Shown here: piece by piece, positions 60,967 through 64,000 of the stretch
How the letters are laid out: every line of letters starts with the position of its first letter
How positions within the stretch are numbered: position 1 is the stretch's first letter
Source: Pseudovibrio brasiliensis
GTDB taxonomy: Bacteria > Pseudomonadota > Alphaproteobacteria > Rhizobiales > Stappiaceae
Reading direction: 5' to 3'
DNA: 64,000 bases
NCBI RefSeq assembly: GCF_018282095.1
Contig: NZ_CP074128.1
Location: 1 to 64,000 of the forward strand
Notes under the pieces: model-generated
What the model was told of the DNA's origin: nothing
Seen by the model: the letters and a program-made list of their open reading frames with translations, nothing else
Database searches by the model: none
Translations under genes and position numbers: made by a program

Positions 60967-62265
60967 CTACATAAAGTGATCGTAGGTTACGCCCATCTTC
61001 CGCGCTTTGGCCATGCGTGGTGGCTCCATGCGCTTCAAACGTTGCTCAGCATAGGCGGTTGAGAGGATCTTCTCTGCTGTTCCCTTCGCAGCAGCCTCCA
61101 GCCCCTCCGCGTTATAAAGCGTGCCGCGCACCTGAATGGTGGCTTTGAGTGCCTCCACAAACTTGCGGAACACATCCGGCTCTGGCGGCGTCGCGGAGCG
61201 CCAGAATTCTTCCCAGTCACCCTGATGAGTCAGGCCATCCATGTCGTAAATGGTTGGCAGAATGCAGCAGGTCGGGACGCCATACTCCAGCGCTTCAATG
61301 CCTGCTGAGCTGTTGATGGTCAGCATTCCAAGGGATGGTTCTGCCAGCTCTTTGATCGTCCGCCCATGAATGAGCTGGGTCCGACCCTCAACCCCATGCG
61401 TGCGGCTTGCCTCAACGATAGCGCGGGAGAGATCCTTGAAGCGGTACTCCAGCGGATGGCTTTTGAACAGTAGCAGCGTCCCATCCGGCGCATCGCGTGC
61501 AAAGGAAGCGATGACTTTCTCAATCGCCTCATAGATGCTGCCAAACGGGGAGTGGTCTCTGATCTGAAAATCCCCATTCAGCTGCAGTGCGAACAGGTAA
61601 TAAGGCGTGCCGCTTTGCTTCAGCTGCTCCCAGATCACCTCAGCTTCCTGCCGCCGCTTCTTGGCCTGCATCCGGGCCTTCAGCCAGCCACCATAAACTT
61701 GCGTGCGCGGTTCCGTGCGGTGATTGCGGTAATGCGGAAACTTTCGGGCGTGTAGGGCGTTGTAGAAGGTGAACCCCAGCTCCTGCAATACAATCTGCTT
61801 ATAACTGCCCGGATACACAACGGAGTTGCTGTCCTCCTGCGCAGACGTTTCCAACGCCATCAACTCCTGCTTGCTCTGCGGGAAGTGCGAGAGTGCGGAA
61901 CAGCCGCCAAACTCCACCGTCATCCAGTCAGGGCGCAGATAGCCTAGCTCGGTGGCGATGATGTTCACATCCAGCCGCTTGGCAACGCCAATAGCCACCT
62001 TGTGATAGTAGCGGCGATCTCCATGCAACAGAATGTCCGTCACGCCATGCGCAACGATAAGCGCTTCCAGAAACAGCTCCCAGTTCTCTTCCGGCTCTGC
62101 AAAATGGATGGAGTCAGTCTGCTCCCAGTCATGCACATCACTGCCGCAAAAATGCACCTTCAGCGTCATCGCACCCAGTTGCTCCAGATGGTGCGCTGTG
62201 CGTGCGTAGTATCTGGAAAGAGGCCCTTGCAGTAGCAAAATGCAGCGGTTGTTTTCTGAAGTCAT
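60967..62265 (-). CDS. Capsule polysaccharide biosynthesis protein (KpsS-like), copy 2
   Basis: This 432-aa protein belongs to the capsule polysaccharide biosynthesis family of KpsS/LipB, enzymes that add the Kdo linker to a lipid anchor for group 2 capsules. The opening (CILLLQGPLSRYYARTAHHLE) and the C-terminal TINSSAGIEALEYGVPTC segment are typical, with the conserved nucleotide-sugar-binding histidine/proline loop in FKSHPLEY. It overlaps the upstream KpsS-like gene by 4 bases (ATGA), and a formyltransferase gene follows. Together with its paralog it is part of one operon. Confidence 0.83.
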   Translation of the reverse strand: MTSENNRCILLLQGPLSRYYARTAHHLEQLGAMTLKVHFCGSDVHDWEQTDSIHFAEPEENWELFLEALIVAHGVTDILLHGDRRYYHKVAIGVAKRLDVNIIATELGYLRPDWMTVEFGGCSALSHFPQSKQELMALETSAQEDSNSVVYPGSYKQIVLQELGFTFYNALHARKFPHYRNHRTEPRTQVYGGWLKARMQAKKRRQEAEVIWEQLKQSGTPYYLFALQLNGDFQIRDHSPFGSIYEAIEKVIASFARDAPDGTLLLFKSHPLEYRFKDLSRAIVEASRTHGVEGRTQLIHGRTIKELAEPSLGMLTINSSAGIEALEYGVPTCCILPTIYDMDGLTHQGDWEEFWRSATPPEPDVFRKFVEALKATIQVRGTLYNAEGLEAAAKGTAEKILSTAYAEQRLKRMEPPRMAKARKMGVTYDHFM

Positions 62266-63566
62266 TTGTCACTCCAGTAACAATCATCTGGAATAGGAGT
62301 ACCCGCCGCCTTGGCCTGCGCCAGACGCGGCGGTGTTTCAACATAAGCGCCATGCCCGTTGACGCCGTCATTCAATATGCGTTTCATAAACTCTTTTGCA
62401 GCCAGCTGCCGGCCTTCGGGATTGAAAAAGCTTCCACGCACCTGAATGGTATGTCCCATGAGCTTTTCCAGATCGTGATAAAGGTCAGCATTCGGCTTGA
62501 AAGGTTCCTTCCAAAAGTCACCCAAAGAGCGCTGATCCGTCAATCCGGCAATATCATAGACAGCGGTGCCCATCGCTTTCACTGGCACCCCAATACTGAG
62601 AGATTCCATGCCCACCGTACTGTTCACCAGCACACAGCCACGGGAATGCTTGAGCAGTTCTCTCAGGTTCCCGCCATCAATGATAATAGTCCGGTCCTGA
62701 CATCCAAACTCCGCTGCAACATCACGGATAACCTGCGGCCAGTTCTCCACGTTGTTGTCAAACGGATGAAGCTTGAACACCAGCTTGTTGTCAGCAGGCG
62801 CACTTTCCGCAAACGTGCTGAAAAGCTCCCGAATAAAGCTGGAAAGGTGCTTGTAGTGTGAGTGGTGCCGGATCTGATAATCCCCCTGCATCTGCATGGG
62901 AACCACAAAGTAGTTGGCGCGCTCCTCAACAAGCCGTGCAATAGTCTCTTCCGCTTCTACGCCAAGCCGCTTCTGACGCATCAACCGCGGTATGTAACTG
63001 AAGTAATCACGGAACGGATGGTAATACCGATCACGCTGATAAAATGGGTAGAGGTAAGGAAAGAACACCGGAATGAGGTTACAAATCACCTCATTGGTCG
63101 CTTCCTGCAAAAAGGCATGCGGAAACCGCCCCGCCGCCCGAAGGTCCGGCAGATCAGCCGCGCATTTCTGGATCTGTGCAGGATCATTGGGGAAGTGAGA
63201 GTAGACGCCCATCCCACCACGCTCCAGCGTGATCCAGTCCGGTCGCATATATCCAAATTCATAGGCAAAAGTGTTGATGCCGCGCCTCATGGCAACATCA
63301 TGCGCAACACGATGATAAGGCCGACGATCCGCATAATAGAGGATGTCCGTCACCCCCTTCTCATCAATCAGCTTCTCAAGCCTGGCGCGCCAGTTCTTCA
63401 ACCGCCCCCAATAATTCTTCGCGCCCAACCCAACACGAAAGTACCAGTCACTCAATGAAAAATTGACAACAGTATAAGCAATGCCTAGCGCCTCAAATTC
63501 CTTCACCAACGCCCGACAAAACCCGGATGGATGAGACTGCAAAATAAGAACCGACCGCCCTGACAT
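62262..63566 (-). CDS. Capsule polysaccharide biosynthesis protein (KpsS-like), copy 1
   Basis: This 434-aa protein is also KpsS/LipB-like and is a paralog of the next gene: LILQSHPSGFCRALVKEFE at the start, F-K-L-H-P-F-D in the middle (about 285) and LVNSTVGMESLSIGVPVK near the end match part for part. In group 2 capsules, one KpsS and one KpsC usually add the first and later Kdo residues; two KpsS-like proteins in a row are less usual. It lies 14 bases behind the KpsT-like gene and overlaps its paralog by 4 bases, so all are cotranscribed. Confidence 0.83.
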   Translation of the reverse strand: MSGRSVLILQSHPSGFCRALVKEFEALGIAYTVVNFSLSDWYFRVGLGAKNYWGRLKNWRARLEKLIDEKGVTDILYYADRRPYHRVAHDVAMRRGINTFAYEFGYMRPDWITLERGGMGVYSHFPNDPAQIQKCAADLPDLRAAGRFPHAFLQEATNEVICNLIPVFFPYLYPFYQRDRYYHPFRDYFSYIPRLMRQKRLGVEAEETIARLVEERANYFVVPMQMQGDYQIRHHSHYKHLSSFIRELFSTFAESAPADNKLVFKLHPFDNNVENWPQVIRDVAAEFGCQDRTIIIDGGNLRELLKHSRGCVLVNSTVGMESLSIGVPVKAMGTAVYDIAGLTDQRSLGDFWKEPFKPNADLYHDLEKLMGHTIQVRGSFFNPEGRQLAAKEFMKRILNDGVNGHGAYVETPPRLAQAKAAGTPIPDDCYWSDK

Positions 63567-63580
63567 GATACTCTGCCCAG

Positions 63581-64000
63581 CTACTTAAGCTGGTTCTCCC
63601 GATGCACAGCCAGTGCTTCATCAATTGAATCATACATAGTGAGATTACCCTCATGAAGCAAACATGCAGTGTCACAGAGTTTTTTTATTGTAGCTTCTGA
63701 ATGAGAAATCATAATAATGTTTGCGTGTTTCAGTTTTGTTTGAAATACTTCATCGCACTTCCGCTTAAAGCGAGCATCTCCTACAGCTGTAACTTCATCA
63801 ATTAAATAACATTTAAAATTTATAGCCATGCTTATTCCGAAGGCTAAACGTGCTCTCATACCACTCGAGTATGTTTGAATAGGTAAAGTCATTGACGGTC
63901 CAAGCTCGGAGAAATCTTCTACAAACTCCACCATTCTTTCTGTATCTTCACCATACATGCGCGCTACAAAACGTACGTTTTCGATTCCTGTCATTTGACC
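63581..64000 (-). CDS. Capsule-export ABC ATPase (KpsT-like), C-terminal part only
   Basis: The last ~140 residues of an ABC ATPase of the KpsT type, which powers export of capsule polysaccharide with KpsM. The signature helix T-Y-S-S-G-M-R-A-R-L-A-F-G-I-S (about residue 45-60 of the visible part), Walker B Y-L-I-D-E (acidic pair, about 68) and the switch histidine in M-I-S-H-S are visible. The region before the first in-frame methionine here (GQ at the window edge) continues the typical KpsT line (x-G-Q-M-T-G-x-E-N-V-R-F). So the gene runs past the right end of the window; the Walker A part lies outside. Confidence 0.88.
   Translation of the reverse strand, partial: GQMTGIENVRFVARMYGEDTERMVEFVEDFSELGPSMTLPIQTYSSGMRARLAFGISMAINFKCYLIDEVTAVGDARFKRKCDEVFQTKLKHANIIMISHSEATIKKLCDTACLLHEGNLTMYDSIDEALAVHRENQLK

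Overview
The window looks like part of a secondary replicon (megaplasmid or chromid) of a marine-type alphaproteobacterium. The first gene, starting at base 1, encodes a RepC replication initiator of the repABC type, which is found almost only on plasmids and second chromosomes of Alphaproteobacteria. The moderate GC content and the gene mix (type I secreted VCBS-like protein, many MCPs, peptide-type ABC sugar uptake, capsule genes) would suit a Pseudovibrio/Stappiaceae-like host. The genus is an inference; no rRNA or tRNA gene was seen that could confirm it.

Layout, 0-14.6 kb: repC with an AT-rich internal segment that is the expected place for oriV; a GNAT acetyltransferase; an ada alkylation-response gene that overlaps a PEP-mutase-family gene; two small exported proteins; a GST-like protein; an alpha/beta hydrolase; a 1579-residue type I secreted repeat protein followed upstream by a shortened TolC-like protein; and an Hsp70/YegD-type chaperone. 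A family of near-identical palindromes (core TTGGCAGCTGCCAA) is scattered over 5.2-9.4 kb, both between and inside genes.

14.9-33.7 kb: gmd-fcl, which make GDP-L-fucose; RidA; a CoA-transferase; a YrbL-like kinase fold protein; an MFS exporter; an iron-type alcohol dehydrogenase with a thioesterase; a large MCP; a PAS protein overlapping a short MCP (apparently a split aerotaxis-type receptor); three exported or cytoplasmic alpha/beta hydrolases, two of them tandem paralogs; a sulfatase-type hydrolase; and an ArsR regulator coupled to an AHSA1/SRPBCC gene.

34-52.7 kb: an EamA transporter, an MBL hydrolase and a PAS-GGDEF-EAL protein, followed by what looks like a carbohydrate-utilisation region: Gfo/Idh dehydrogenase plus ThuA (a thuAB-like pair), a cytoplasmic GH95 alpha-L-fucosidase, a LacI regulator, and a divergent ABC importer operon (substrate-binding protein, two permeases, fused double ATPase) that ends in a second LacI regulator and a two-domain protein with a HAD C-terminus. 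The lack of a signal peptide on the GH95 enzyme together with an oligopeptide-type importer suggests that fucosylated oligosaccharides are imported intact and cut inside the cell.

52.7-64 kb: a Tat-exported flavin amine oxidase, an acetyltransferase, an ADP-ribosylglycohydrolase-like protein, a decayed GNAT gene, a cytochrome P450, a DUF2798 membrane protein, a Tai4-like secreted protein, a second EamA transporter, and the downstream end of a capsule operon read on the minus strand (KpsT-like ATPase running off the window, two KpsS-like proteins, and a formyltransferase-fold protein).
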